Position numbers and translations under genes: made by a program. Under the pieces are notes generated by a model. That model made no database searches and was not told the DNA's origin. It worked only from the letters and a program-made list of their open reading frames with translations. 33,281 nt of DNA, from contig MVQD01000026.1 in the NCBI GenBank assembly GCA_002067095.1, positions 1 through 33,281 on the forward strand, read 5' to 3'. How positions within the stretch are numbered: position 1 is the stretch's first letter; the number at the start of each line of letters is the position of its first letter. Origin of the DNA: Methanoregulaceae archaeon PtaB.Bin056. Lineage in GTDB: Archaea > Halobacteriota > Methanomicrobia > Methanomicrobiales > Methanospirillaceae. This document shows positions 1 to 8,678 of the stretch, one piece after another.

Positions 1-147
1 CGGGTGCGGGAAAAAGGTAGGGGTGGGGGGGGGCTCATGATGATAATTAAAAAAAAAACACGCTATTATAAAGGATCATCAAGATAACCAGGGTATCCTC
101 AAATCTTTTTCAAGAATAGTTTGGACTCCTTTTACGTTCTTACCAAA

Positions 148-158
148 TTTATATATTA
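148..158 (+). promoter_or_regulatory. TATA box of the small lipoprotein gene
   Basis: An AT-only tract reading TTTATATATTA is centred about 28 bases before the ATG at 181. This is the usual archaeal TATA-to-start distance and fits a leaderless or near-leaderless transcript. It supports the ATG at 181 over an in-frame TTG at 121, which lies upstream of this box. Confidence 0.55.
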
Positions 159-180
159 TCCAGGTATCAATTCACAATTG

Positions 181-747
181 ATGGCAAACTTTGTTGATAA
201 AAAAATTTTAATTATTGTATTTATTTCTTTCTTTGTATTTTCCTCATGCTGTGTCTCAAATCATCCCGATTCTAAATCTACAAGTCCCATTGGAGAAATT
301 TTCAAGGATATCACGAAAGAACCTAATCGCTATATAAGTCTGGATGAAGCGATTGGTGAACTTAACTTAACTCATAAGGAACATTCTTCTATTCATTATA
401 TCCGTGGTCAAAATGTCGATTCAAGTGGCTGGGCTCAAGAATGGGTAATTGGAGTTAAACAGAGACCAATTACCAATTATTTCTTTATATATTCTGGCCT
501 TGGAGGTTCGGTAGTACCCTGGAAGTCGTGGATGCCTGAAAATGAAATAGATCTTAATAGTATCCTCTTACCTGATGATCTTTTTAAAATTCACTCTTCA
601 GAATTATTATCCTATTACGAGAATGATAATTTTTCCCATTCTAATTTGGAGATTATTGAGAAAGAATACCGCGTTACATTTTATTTAGACGAATCCCAAG
701 TCACTTTCTGCTTTGATTCCCAAACAGGAACGCAAAAAATGTGTTGA
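181..747 (+). CDS. Small secreted lipoprotein, function unknown
   Basis: The protein has 188 residues. Its N-terminus is a lipoprotein signal: a short charged start, a hydrophobic stretch at about residues 9-20, then F-S-S-C with the likely lipidated Cys at 23 followed by a second Cys. The mature part is polar and probably sits outside the membrane; I recognise no domain in it. The ATG at 181 was chosen because a TATA box precedes it at the right distance; the frame stays open to an in-frame TTG at 121. The gene is AT-rich like the rest of the first 7.3 kb. It converges on the large vWA surface protein gene with only 5 bases between the stops, so the two probably share a termination region. 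Function cannot be inferred beyond envelope association. Confidence 0.65.
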   Translation: MANFVDKKILIIVFISFFVFSSCCVSNHPDSKSTSPIGEIFKDITKEPNRYISLDEAIGELNLTHKEHSSIHYIRGQNVDSSGWAQEWVIGVKQRPITNYFFIYSGLGGSVVPWKSWMPENEIDLNSILLPDDLFKIHSSELLSYYENDNFSHSNLEIIEKEYRVTFYLDESQVTFCFDSQTGTQKMC

Positions 748-752
748 AATTT

Positions 753-3700
753 TTATTCAATTTTAATATAATAGGTTCCGGGAGCCAGTGTATTGGTGGG
801 GGGAGTTGGAGTTGGTGAGGGTGTTGCACTCACTGGCCCTGGTGAATCTAATGCGCTTGCTTCAACTTTAAAGAGGATTTCACCGGGAGGCAACAAGTAT
901 ACGGGATATCTGAATTCCCCGGGCTGATTAGCTTGTGCGGGAGTCAAAACAGCAGACCCTACTAGTATTTTTTGCATCCAATTGTCATTCGAGATGTAAT
1001 ACTTCTCCGTTACGTTAAATGTTCCAGAATAGAACCTGTCCCAGGTCCAGACCATATACTCAATACCCCCCACATTTGCAGTACCAGAAGCGGTATTAGT
1101 AACATTCAGAACACTGGTATTCACTCCAGTGGTCACCATGCCGGGAACACCTGTGATGTAGGTCTTCGGAAGAAGAAGCGTGGCCTCCCCGTTGTTGAAA
1201 GTGATGGTCGATCCAGGTCCGAAGATATTGATGTTCCCATCGGTAAGCACTCTTAATGTATAGCGTGCTTCCCATACCTGGCCAAGTTTGATAGTCCCTG
1301 CATTAAACTGGAGGTGATAGGGCTTTGTCGCATTATTCCACTGGTCAGACTGGTTGATCCAGGTATTCAGGAATGTAGTTGTCTCATTGTAATGGTGGAC
1401 ATTAGTCGAGGTCGGGTTGTTGGGAACATAGTCGAATACCTTGTAAGTGCTATTCATTGCTACGACTTCATAATTGACCTCGATATTCTCAAAATTCAGG
1501 TCGACCTGGGTGTTAACGCCGGCTTCGGTCTTGAGTTCCCCGGCGATAGCGGTATATACGTCGGCGATGTTGGTGGCAGATGCATTGTAGTACTTGCCAC
1601 CAGTAGATTCTGCTAATATTCGGAGAGTATCTCGACCCCCTGGAGTGATCGTATCAGCAAATCCGATTGTAAAAATTTTTATGCCGTTGTTTTTTGCATA
1701 AGCTGACATATTCTGGTTAGTTGCATTAAGGCCTGCATAATTATACCAATAAGAGGTTAAATCACTATAACTCGTTGGATCTGATGTTGTCCCCCTTGCA
1801 CTATTTCGAGCTAATGGATCTCCATACCAGTTATAGTCACCATCAGAAAGAATAACGACTGCTTTTACTGCTTTTTGCCTTTGTACAGCGATCAAACTTG
1901 CAATTGAAAGCCTAATTGCTTCACGCATTGGCGTTCCATGATCTGGAACAATTAAATCAAATTCATTTTTAACGGAATTAAAATCAAATGTAATGTTTTT
2001 ATCGTACGTTGCATATCCAGCATATGTCCTTGGATAGACGTAGACATTGTTAATGTATGATGTTGAAAGACCAGAATTATAACCCGGTCGAGAAATATAA
2101 CCATTTCTCCCAAATGTAACCAGACCAATGCGATCACGTATTGGGTTTAAGCTATCAACAAATATCTTTGCTGCTTCTCTTACTGAATACATCCTATCAG
2201 GATTGTCGTAAAGCATACTCCCTGACCGATCTGTGCACAGTACTACGTCAATCGGGTTCGGCTGGAGTGCCCAACCATCCCCTTTCAACTTTATCAATAC
2301 ATCAACAGTGTCTGTGACGTTTACTGTCTGGGGATACACTGATGTCTCAAGACTCAAATAAGGGTAGTTTTTCCAGGTAACTGTAACAATGTGTGTGCTG
2401 CTAAGGTTTCTGGTTGCGTTTTCCCAATATGCAGTCACAGGGACACTGCCCGTTGCAGTCGCAGAAAAATTGGGATCTCCCCAGAATGTGGTAAAAGCCC
2501 CGGGAAGGAAATCAACGATTGCATATCCATCCATATCAGAGAAAGCCGTAGTTGCAGACAGGTTTGGCTGCATTGTAACATTATAGGTATCTGCGTATGT
2601 TGGGGTTCCTATTGAGAATGTCACTAGTTCTCCTTCCACAGGGTTTCCGTTCTCATCGATCACTTTTGCTCTCAGTTCTCCAGGTTCCCATCCTTCAACG
2701 TCACGGCTTGGCATATTTTCAGGGATTGCGGTGAACTGCATATCCACCGCTTCCTGACTGATGAACATGACTTCCTTCGAACAAGTTACAGAGGTATTTA
2801 TTTGACTTGTGGCAGTGAGCGTGATCCTCCCGATCGAGGTCTTTGGACCATAGGTAAGCATCGCTTGCCCGACAGAATTGGTATACACCACTGTTTCCTC
2901 CCCAGGGATAGTAGTGCTTATGTGAATTGGGCTATTTCTCACCCCATTTCCAAATTGATCCTTCAAGGTATAGATAATCTGAAAAAGGCTGATTCCATCT
3001 GCATATTGTTTTGGAGGATTCCCAAGATACCCGTCGGGATTGAAGTATTGCTCAATTGTTACAGGAGGGGAATTTGCAATAGCTTCGATGAAGAAATACC
3101 TGTCGGACAGAAGGCCCCCAAATGGGTGAACCTGGACAATGTTTGTTCCTGGGGTTGAACTCACCCGTAGCCAAGCAGTAAAATTACCTAAATTGTCATT
3201 TTGAATGGTAGCGGCTGGTCCGGGGGGTGTCACATTTTCAAATATAGGAGTTCCATTCGATGAGGATACATAGAAATACGTTTCTTCCGGATATCTCCTA
3301 TTATCAATGGGATTACCCCATTGATCGCTATATTTGATAATCAGTGGAATTAAAGAACCAACCGTTGCTTCTGATGGGACTTGATATGAAACCATCTGGA
3401 GAGGATTGTCATGATCGATTTTAATCTCCGTTTCCCATGATCTGCTTTGGGGGACTTCGTTGGGGTCGGTATCGTTTACCTTAAAAAATACAGTTCCGGT
3501 GATATTGACCGTTCCACTCTTGTATTTTGTAGTAAAAGTAGTTAATGTTTTATTATTGACCGTATAGGCGGATGTAGGATTTAAAGTCCCGAAAATTTGA
3601 TCATCCAGTGAAAATTGCACGAGATACCCATTCATGCTTGAGTTGCTATTATTACCAATCTCTAAAGTTATACTACAGGAATCTGTTCCATTGGCAACGA

Positions 3701-3812
3701 CCCATTCTTTGCTTCTCGTCCATGTAACCTGGTCTACAACCATCCCTGAAGTAATTACAACAATGTTGATACAAAATATCAGAATGATTACCGCACGGTA
3801 AAACCGATCCAT
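753..3812 (-). CDS. Secreted Ig-like / von Willebrand factor A domain protein (putative adhesin)
   Basis: The 1019-residue protein has an N-terminal signal helix (residues 5-23). Ig/invasin-like beta domains follow at about 135-245, 270-350 and 357-470, recognisable by D-Q-W-G-N-P, D-Q-F-G-N-G and D-E-N-G-N-P turns. A von Willebrand A domain lies at about 521-760. Its metal site is intact: D528-x-S530-x-S532, a Thr near 627 (H-G-T-P-M), and S-D-G-D at 656-659. A beta-rich region and a Pro/Thr linker (about 991-1009) end the protein. There are many N-x-S/T sequons, as expected for an archaeal surface glycoprotein. I see no C-terminal hydrophobic anchor or PGF-type sorting tail. A GAGGGG ribosome site lies 7-8 bases before the start. 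The gene is divergent from the pilin-like operon, so it may be an adhesin displayed on or with that structure (inference). Confidence 0.85.
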   Translation of the reverse strand: MDRFYRAVIILIFCINIVVITSGMVVDQVTWTRSKEWVVANGTDSCSITLEIGNNSNSSMNGYLVQFSLDDQIFGTLNPTSAYTVNNKTLTTFTTKYKSGTVNITGTVFFKVNDTDPNEVPQSRSWETEIKIDHDNPLQMVSYQVPSEATVGSLIPLIIKYSDQWGNPIDNRRYPEETYFYVSSSNGTPIFENVTPPGPAATIQNDNLGNFTAWLRVSSTPGTNIVQVHPFGGLLSDRYFFIEAIANSPPVTIEQYFNPDGYLGNPPKQYADGISLFQIIYTLKDQFGNGVRNSPIHISTTIPGEETVVYTNSVGQAMLTYGPKTSIGRITLTATSQINTSVTCSKEVMFISQEAVDMQFTAIPENMPSRDVEGWEPGELRAKVIDENGNPVEGELVTFSIGTPTYADTYNVTMQPNLSATTAFSDMDGYAIVDFLPGAFTTFWGDPNFSATATGSVPVTAYWENATRNLSSTHIVTVTWKNYPYLSLETSVYPQTVNVTDTVDVLIKLKGDGWALQPNPIDVVLCTDRSGSMLYDNPDRMYSVREAAKIFVDSLNPIRDRIGLVTFGRNGYISRPGYNSGLSTSYINNVYVYPRTYAGYATYDKNITFDFNSVKNEFDLIVPDHGTPMREAIRLSIASLIAVQRQKAVKAVVILSDGDYNWYGDPLARNSARGTTSDPTSYSDLTSYWYNYAGLNATNQNMSAYAKNNGIKIFTIGFADTITPGGRDTLRILAESTGGKYYNASATNIADVYTAIAGELKTEAGVNTQVDLNFENIEVNYEVVAMNSTYKVFDYVPNNPTSTNVHHYNETTTFLNTWINQSDQWNNATKPYHLQFNAGTIKLGQVWEARYTLRVLTDGNINIFGPGSTITFNNGEATLLLPKTYITGVPGMVTTGVNTSVLNVTNTASGTANVGGIEYMVWTWDRFYSGTFNVTEKYYISNDNWMQKILVGSAVLTPAQANQPGEFRYPVYLLPPGEILFKVEASALDSPGPVSATPSPTPTPPTNTLAPGTYYIKIE

Positions 3813-4029
3813 CTTTTTTCCCCCTCAGCACCTTAGTGAATGTAGTGTTTTATTCATCCTCTAATATAACTATTCATCGGGACAAAAATTGAAATATAAA
3901 TATTAAAGAATATTTCCAAACTGGATGTAATTAATTAGTCACTATTTACGCAACAGCATTTTTTTTATCGCAGGTTTTAAATCCTTTACAGGTTTTTTTT
4001 CTATTTGAGTAAATTACCCGGTTATTCTC
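3813..4029. promoter_or_regulatory. Divergent promoter region between the vWA protein and the pilin-like operon
   Basis: This 217-base AT-rich gap must drive both directions. For the minus strand, TATA-like tracts lie at about 3849-3857 and 3862-3871, with a GAGGGG ribosome site just before the start at 3812. For the plus strand, TTTTAAATCC at about 3975-3984 is a TATA candidate about 50 bases before the ATG at 4030, implying a short leader. I see no clear operator palindrome. Confidence 0.45.
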
Positions 4030-5142
4030 ATGTGGAAAGGGCGCCCCATAGTACAATTAGTGTTTATCAAGAATGATTCCGGACAATTATCCATAGATTT
4101 TATTGTTGGCTTATCGATTTTCATGATCGCTCTGATTATGGCAGCCACCATGGCCGCTGGTCTCCTTTCAGGACTTCAGAGCAAACATATTGATTATGAT
4201 GCTGTTGCGTATCGAACCGCAGTAATGTTAGTTGAAGACCCCGGGGAGCCTGTTGAAACAGTGGGGAAATCAATATTTTCAAACCCTTATCCAAAATATC
4301 AATGGGAATTCGTTATTAACGGTTTAGAAAAACCATTTGTAAAAAGGTTCGGTCTTGCAGTCTCAAAGAGTACTTCAGGAGTAATTTCTTCAAAGAAACT
4401 TGGAAGGTTCATGGACAATACTTTCTATTCCGCTGATGATTATAAAAATAAGTTGCTTTTTAGTGATTATCCTTATAATTTTAATATTACAATACAAAGA
4501 GACGGTGAAATTCCACAAACGATTGGAGATATATATCATGAAAATTCTCAGTACGGATATATACGGAGAATGATTTTTGAAAAGGAATCTGGAACAATCA
4601 AGGTAATATTAGCCAATTATAACCTTCCCGGAGGTGATGGAAAGCTCACCGTTGAAATTTGGACCTCTGATTTTCTCAATTCACTCCCAGGTGATGGATC
4701 AACCTATATACTCGATCCCTACCGGGAAAATGTTAAAATCAATTTAAGTTTCGACGGTGTTATTCCTAAACTAGACCCGGTATCGGGAGACCCTATTCCG
4801 GTTAGGTTGGAGAGTGTCCATTGTGAATATTTTTCAAAAGATGAAATTAATCCAATACAAGGAACTGGCATACCAGTAAATACCGCCAATTTCATTTATC
4901 GACTATCAAGTGGTACCGAAATAACCCCACCCTATGAAATTGGAACTCCTGATTATTTAATAACTGATTTAGGTAGATTATTAGATAATCCAGATCTCGG
5001 TTCAATCGATAAGCCAATTATTTTAATTACGTATGATTTTGGTGCAACTGCGGATATTTCAGGGCGTGAAATTTCAACTGCACATGATGATTATGCCGGT
5101 CCAGAACTAATACCTGCATGGATGGAGGTGCGGGTATGGTAG
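4030..5142 (+). CDS. Archaeal pilin-like protein with class III signal peptide
   Basis: The 370-residue protein starts with a short leader, then K-N-D-S-G-Q-L-S-I-D-F at residues 14-24, followed by a hydrophobic helix to about residue 47. This is the class III (type IV pilin) signal pattern, with expected cleavage between G18 and Q19 by a prepilin peptidase such as PibD/EppA. The remaining 320 or so residues form a polar, beta-rich extracellular domain, larger than a typical pilin. It is the first gene of a five-gene run and overlaps the next gene by 7 bases. An in-frame GTG (residue 11) is an alternative start and would give a leader more usual in length. It is probably a membrane-anchored or filament-associated pilin-like subunit; no assembly ATPase is in the window. 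Confidence 0.7.
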   Translation: MWKGRPIVQLVFIKNDSGQLSIDFIVGLSIFMIALIMAATMAAGLLSGLQSKHIDYDAVAYRTAVMLVEDPGEPVETVGKSIFSNPYPKYQWEFVINGLEKPFVKRFGLAVSKSTSGVISSKKLGRFMDNTFYSADDYKNKLLFSDYPYNFNITIQRDGEIPQTIGDIYHENSQYGYIRRMIFEKESGTIKVILANYNLPGGDGKLTVEIWTSDFLNSLPGDGSTYILDPYRENVKINLSFDGVIPKLDPVSGDPIPVRLESVHCEYFSKDEINPIQGTGIPVNTANFIYRLSSGTEITPPYEIGTPDYLITDLGRLLDNPDLGSIDKPIILITYDFGATADISGREISTAHDDYAGPELIPAWMEVRVW

Positions 5143-5669
5143 GGGATGATGCGCAGATTTTTACAATCGAAGGAATTGCTGCCGCTTTTTTAATACTTTT
5201 TACTACATATCTTGCTGTTTCCACTACAACGGTCCTCACCCCGGGGGATACTCACATTGCTGATCTCCAACTCACTCAGCTGGGAAACGATGCACTCTTT
5301 ATCATGGATACACCTGACGCTGCAGGTCAATTAAGTGAACTCCAGAATTATATTTATCAGGGAAAACCTGATGATTTTCATTTTCGAATGAAGTATTATT
5401 TAAATGAATTACCCGGAACGATTGAAAAAGATAGGGTAAAATTTTCTGCGAGATACTATTACCTAAATAATCTAGGGGATAGTGAAGTCTTTTTATTTGA
5501 TAATTCTGATAAATATTATCATGAAAACTCAGTTACAGTCACAAGATGGGTATGGATACCAGGAACACCCGTTTTAAACCCACCCCCCAACATGAGAGAT
5601 CCCGATCCACCTCCACCTGATCCTAGCATTCCAAAAGTTGTTCTTCTTGAGGTACATTTATGGCGTTAA
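5136..5669 (+). CDS. Pilin-like single-helix surface protein (DUF7288-like)
   Basis: This is a 177-residue protein. The ATG at 5136 was chosen because GGAGGTG at 5124-5130 sits 5 bases upstream; an in-frame ATG at 5118 lies before that site. The N-terminus reads D-D-A-Q-I-F-T-I-E-G-I followed by a hydrophobic helix. This is the Q-x-F-T-x-E-G pattern of archaeal pilin-like families such as DUF7288, assigned from memory of the family and not from a search. A Pro-rich stretch (about residues 148-165) precedes the C-terminus. It overlaps the upstream gene by 7 bases and the downstream gene by 10, so translation is probably coupled. It is likely an outward-facing component of the same envelope structure as its neighbours. 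Confidence 0.65.
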   Translation: MVGDDAQIFTIEGIAAAFLILFTTYLAVSTTTVLTPGDTHIADLQLTQLGNDALFIMDTPDAAGQLSELQNYIYQGKPDDFHFRMKYYLNELPGTIEKDRVKFSARYYYLNNLGDSEVFLFDNSDKYYHENSVTVTRWVWIPGTPVLNPPPNMRDPDPPPPDPSIPKVVLLEVHLWR

Positions 5670-6010
5670 AACATGACGAAGCACAATGGATAGTCATGCT
5701 TGGTCTGATTATCAGTTTCGCTATTTTATTTTTAGCACTTGTCATTAATCAGTCAATACTTGTTGGTCGAACCACGGCCGAAAGTGCTCTTGAATTCCCA
5801 AAATCAGATATTAAAGATATTCGGAATCAAATTCGAGAGATTAAAGATTCTAATCCCATGTACTGGGATAGTCTGATACAGGACATGCAAATCATCTCAA
5901 TTCAAAGAAAAGGAGCACTTGTTGAGATATTATATAACCCCGCTTGGGAAATCCATTATAATAATGGTGTGACAGAGTATAGCGAGATAATTTACCATTG
6001 GGATTACTAA
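5660..6010 (+). CDS. Small single-pass membrane protein of the pilin-like operon
   Basis: The 116-residue protein has a short N-terminus (M-A-L-K-H-D-E-A-Q), a hydrophobic helix at about residues 10-32, and a small polar domain. A GAGGT ribosome site lies about 6 bases before the ATG, and the gene overlaps its predecessor by 10 bases. Its size, topology and position match the minor pilin-like proteins that accompany archaeal type IV pilus-like clusters. The D-E-A-Q before the helix could be a degenerate class III cleavage site. I do not recognise a specific family with confidence. Confidence 0.6.
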   Translation: MALKHDEAQWIVMLGLIISFAILFLALVINQSILVGRTTAESALEFPKSDIKDIRNQIREIKDSNPMYWDSLIQDMQIISIQRKGALVEILYNPAWEIHYNNGVTEYSEIIYHWDY

Positions 6011-6011
6011 T

Positions 6012-6440
6012 ATGGAACGCAATGAAAGTGGTGTCTCAAGTCTTCTCGAATATCTTTTAATCAGTGGTATAATGATCCTTTTTATTGTGATAACTGTTCC
6101 AATGGTGACCTCAATTTTTATTGAGCAACCAACCAATCAATTGACGACAACTGCATTTATTGACATCGGCAATGGGGTAAGTACGAGAATTGTTGACTTA
6201 TACGCATTAATTCCTGGTCCTAACAATGCTCACATTAAAACTTTATTTGATATACCTGATGATGTTGCAGGAAGGGACTATGTGGTCGAAATAGAACAAG
6301 GTTCTAAAGTTGTAGTATCTCGGGGCGATTACGAAACAAAAGTATCTCTTGGGGGCATCTCTGTTTCGAACATGGGTTCAACGGGGGGCAGAACAAGTGC
6401 CAGCGGGTTGAATATAATCAGATTTGATAACCCGCCATAA
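6012..6440 (+). CDS. Pilin-like membrane protein
   Basis: The 142-residue protein begins M-E-R-N-E-S-G-V-S-S-L-L-E-Y, followed by a hydrophobic helix to about residue 35 and a C-terminal beta-rich domain. The S-G-V-S-x-x-x-E-Y lead into the helix resembles archaeal pilin N-termini, where a Glu near position 5 of the mature helix is typical. It starts one base after the stop of the previous gene and ends 11 bases before the next one, so it belongs to the same transcript. It is probably a minor pilin or envelope scaffold component; the exact role is unknown. Confidence 0.6.
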   Translation: MERNESGVSSLLEYLLISGIMILFIVITVPMVTSIFIEQPTNQLTTTAFIDIGNGVSTRIVDLYALIPGPNNAHIKTLFDIPDDVAGRDYVVEIEQGSKVVVSRGDYETKVSLGGISVSNMGSTGGRTSASGLNIIRFDNPP

Positions 6441-6451
6441 CAGGGGAGTGC

Positions 6452-7324
6452 ATGAGAACATATAATAAGATCAAAGGTTCCAACAACCGAATTATACCGG
6501 ATTTGGGTGTATCGGAAACAGTTGGATTTATTATTATATTTGGCATTACGATAACTGGAATTGCTATTGTCACAGTCTATGGGTATCCCGCATTACTCAA
6601 TGCTCAAGCAGATGCGAATATCCGCAACATGGAGCGGAACATGATCGTGCTCCAGAGCGATGTCAATGCACTCGTCTACAAGAGCGTTCCCTACAAGGAG
6701 ACGACGATGCAGGTCAGCGGGGGAGTGCTTTCTATCACTGGGCCAGATCCTAGCGTATCCTATATTAACATATCCGATGCCGGCGGACCATTATTAACAG
6801 CATTTGTTGATGGAGAATTTCCACTAGGAAGTCTCCAGTTTTTATCAGAATCCGGTGATGTAGCCATTGCTCTTGAGAATGGGGCTGTTGTCAAGTGGCA
6901 GATAGGTGAGACAGGCCAGCCATATAAACCTTCAGTTATGCTCTCAAAACCCCGATGGTTCATCGACGAATCTGGCGGCATAAGGACAATGGTAATTACA
7001 CTCATTCAGATATATTCAGAGAAGACACTGTCAACATCAGGGATTAGCACCGTCCAGATGAAAATAGAACCTCTAATTATAAGCGATCCTGATGGTAATC
7101 CAAATTCTGGTGACGAAAGTTCCTATTTCGATAACCCACCAGCCGGGAATATTGTCAAAATTTCTGTTCCAATAACAGATAGATATTTTAGAGGATGGGG
7201 AAATTATGTATATCTTGATCTTAAACAAGAGGATATACCTGAATCACTTCCCTCTCCTTGGGAAATTGACAATATTCAGCGCCTTATCATTAAAGGTTAT
7301 AAAATCACCGTGATAGCCCTCTGA
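6452..7324 (+). CDS. Pilin-like surface protein (DUF7289-like)
   Basis: The 290-residue protein has L-G-V-S-E-T-V-G-F at about residues 18-26, leading into a hydrophobic helix that ends in V-Y-G-Y-P. Then comes a conserved segment R-N-M-E-R-N-M-I-V-L-Q-S-D-V-N and a beta-rich C-terminal domain. V-S-E-T-x-G-F plus this segment is familiar from a Methanomicrobia/Halobacteria family of pilin-like proteins (DUF7289-like, from memory). A GGGGAG ribosome site lies just before the ATG. It is the last gene of the pilin-like run. The stretch coding for the conserved segment (about 6630-6720) is clearly richer in GC than the flanking codons, suggesting a mosaic history or selection on that piece. Confidence 0.7.
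   Translation: MRTYNKIKGSNNRIIPDLGVSETVGFIIIFGITITGIAIVTVYGYPALLNAQADANIRNMERNMIVLQSDVNALVYKSVPYKETTMQVSGGVLSITGPDPSVSYINISDAGGPLLTAFVDGEFPLGSLQFLSESGDVAIALENGAVVKWQIGETGQPYKPSVMLSKPRWFIDESGGIRTMVITLIQIYSEKTLSTSGISTVQMKIEPLIISDPDGNPNSGDESSYFDNPPAGNIVKISVPITDRYFRGWGNYVYLDLKQEDIPESLPSPWEIDNIQRLIIKGYKITVIAL
7294..7304 (+). promoter_or_regulatory. Possible TATA box inside the end of the last pilin-like gene
   Basis: The tract GGTTATAAAAT lies in the last codons of the DUF7289-like gene, about 85 bases before the ATG at 7385. It could start a transcript with a leader of about 60 bases for the GC-rich gene that follows. The composition changes sharply at this point, which fits a separate transcription unit. 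Confidence 0.35.
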
Positions 7325-7384
7325 CTATCCCTCTGATCTCCCCCCACCACAACCCCCATCACCTCCCCCGCCAACCTCTCTTCC

Positions 7385-8395
7385 ATGGTCCTCGAAGAGA
7401 CCCTCCTGTTCAACTCGGCAGATGATGCGGATACCTTCATCAGATTTCTCCGGAAGAAGCGGTGCAAGGCGCACAAGAAAGCCACGGCCGTGTTTCTGGA
7501 CGCCCAGCATATACACGGGCCAATCGACCGTGTCATCGGATACCTGAAATGGCTGGCGGATGTTGCGGAGATCGAGGGGGATGATATTGAAGATGAATAT
7601 CCCCTGAATGACCATATCGAGAGCCTCGAGCGGCGAAAGGAGATACTTGGGAAATTTCTTTCATCGCATGATGAGGGGGACGTGGTGTTTTCATCGGACG
7701 AGATCATGAAGCATTCCAAGACTGCCACCCTGCACATGCTGTACGCGATGTACCCGGTATTCAAGGAGAAGATGGCCGGGTTAGGGCAGGAATTGCCGCC
7801 GCAGGAGAGGGGGCGGGAGATATCAGAAGAGGAGGTAAGGGAAGCCCGCGACTTCCTCGCTGTCTTTGACCTCCTTGAGGAGAACGACATGATAGAGAAG
7901 GAGGAGGAGCAATACCGGCTTGTGAAGAAGTTGGCCATCGCCGAATGCATGATGAAGGAGAACCTGGCAGGCCTTCCGGAGATCGATCCCGATGACCTCC
8001 CGGCGCACGGGCTCTCCTCCCACGTCAATCTTAGCGCACGAGTCCAGTACCAGGTGTTCATGGATGCAAACATCCATTTCCAGTTCTCGGTCGATGACAT
8101 CGAGGAGGGTCTTATCGGGCTTGACGTGGATACCGGGAGCCTTGATGAGTTCTACTGGGGGCTTGAGCGGAAACAGATCGCAATACGTGCCATCCTGGAA
8201 ATGGTGGATCAGGCAGGGCGGATATCGTTCGAGCAACTCCTGGAACGCTTCCTGAGTTACCCGATCCATCTCGAGGAGAGCACCGAGACTGTCACCCTGA
8301 CACTTGGGCGGGAGTTTCTCTCATCGCTTGTCGCCGAAATGAGGAAAGAGGGATACCTCTCCGGGTCGCAGGAGAATATCCGGCTGGGGAAATAG
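7385..8395 (+). CDS. Conserved-looking charged protein, function unknown
   Basis: The 336-residue protein has no signal peptide or membrane helix. It is strongly charged and predicted to be mostly helical, with acidic patches (for example I-E-G-D-D-I-E-D-E-Y near residues 63-72) and a segment rich in E and K around 145-180. The C-terminal 60 residues (Q-A-G-R-I-S-F-E-Q-L-L-E-R) could be a winged-helix-like unit, but I see no firm motif. It starts about 60 bases after the pilin-like operon on the same strand but has the high GC content of the downstream chromosome, so it probably does not belong to that operon. I do not recognise the family. The start is the first ATG after an in-frame stop; no good ribosome site precedes it. 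Confidence 0.65.
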   Translation: MVLEETLLFNSADDADTFIRFLRKKRCKAHKKATAVFLDAQHIHGPIDRVIGYLKWLADVAEIEGDDIEDEYPLNDHIESLERRKEILGKFLSSHDEGDVVFSSDEIMKHSKTATLHMLYAMYPVFKEKMAGLGQELPPQERGREISEEEVREARDFLAVFDLLEENDMIEKEEEQYRLVKKLAIAECMMKENLAGLPEIDPDDLPAHGLSSHVNLSARVQYQVFMDANIHFQFSVDDIEEGLIGLDVDTGSLDEFYWGLERKQIAIRAILEMVDQAGRISFEQLLERFLSYPIHLEESTETVTLTLGREFLSSLVAEMRKEGYLSGSQENIRLGK

Positions 8396-8640
8396 GCGGT
8401 AATCCGCACTCTGATTACCCTAAAAGGGAGGGATGACCCCGGGCCTGATGAGAGGGAGCCGGACAGTGATGGTCCCCCCAATCGGTTCTCGAGGCGATAC
8501 TCCGGCCGCCAAAGGTGCCTTCGATGAGGCAAGAATTCGTTCAAAATAATGATTCGTATCGAAAAACGGCGGCGGTTGGAGTGACGAAATGAGTGTGCAA
8601 GACACCACCTAAAATTCAGTCCCCCACATAAAACAGCGGG

Positions 8641-8658
8641 AAGATAAAAAGAGAGAGG
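8641..8658 (-). terminator. T-rich terminator after aIF1A
   Basis: On the minus strand, pyrimidine-rich CCTCTCTCTTTTTATCTT begins about 20 bases after the aIF1A stop. Archaeal termination commonly uses such T-rich tracts without a hairpin. Confidence 0.35.
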
Positions 8659-8678
8659 TTGCTGGTCGAAAACACCCT

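Noticed and set aside
8420-8608. Minus-strand 62-codon frame ending with G-G-T-I-T-V-R-L-P-L, similar to the end of a histidine-kinase ATPase domain
   Set aside because: Too short, with no N-, G1- or F-box and no promoter. The match covers about ten residues and could be chance; at most a gene relic.
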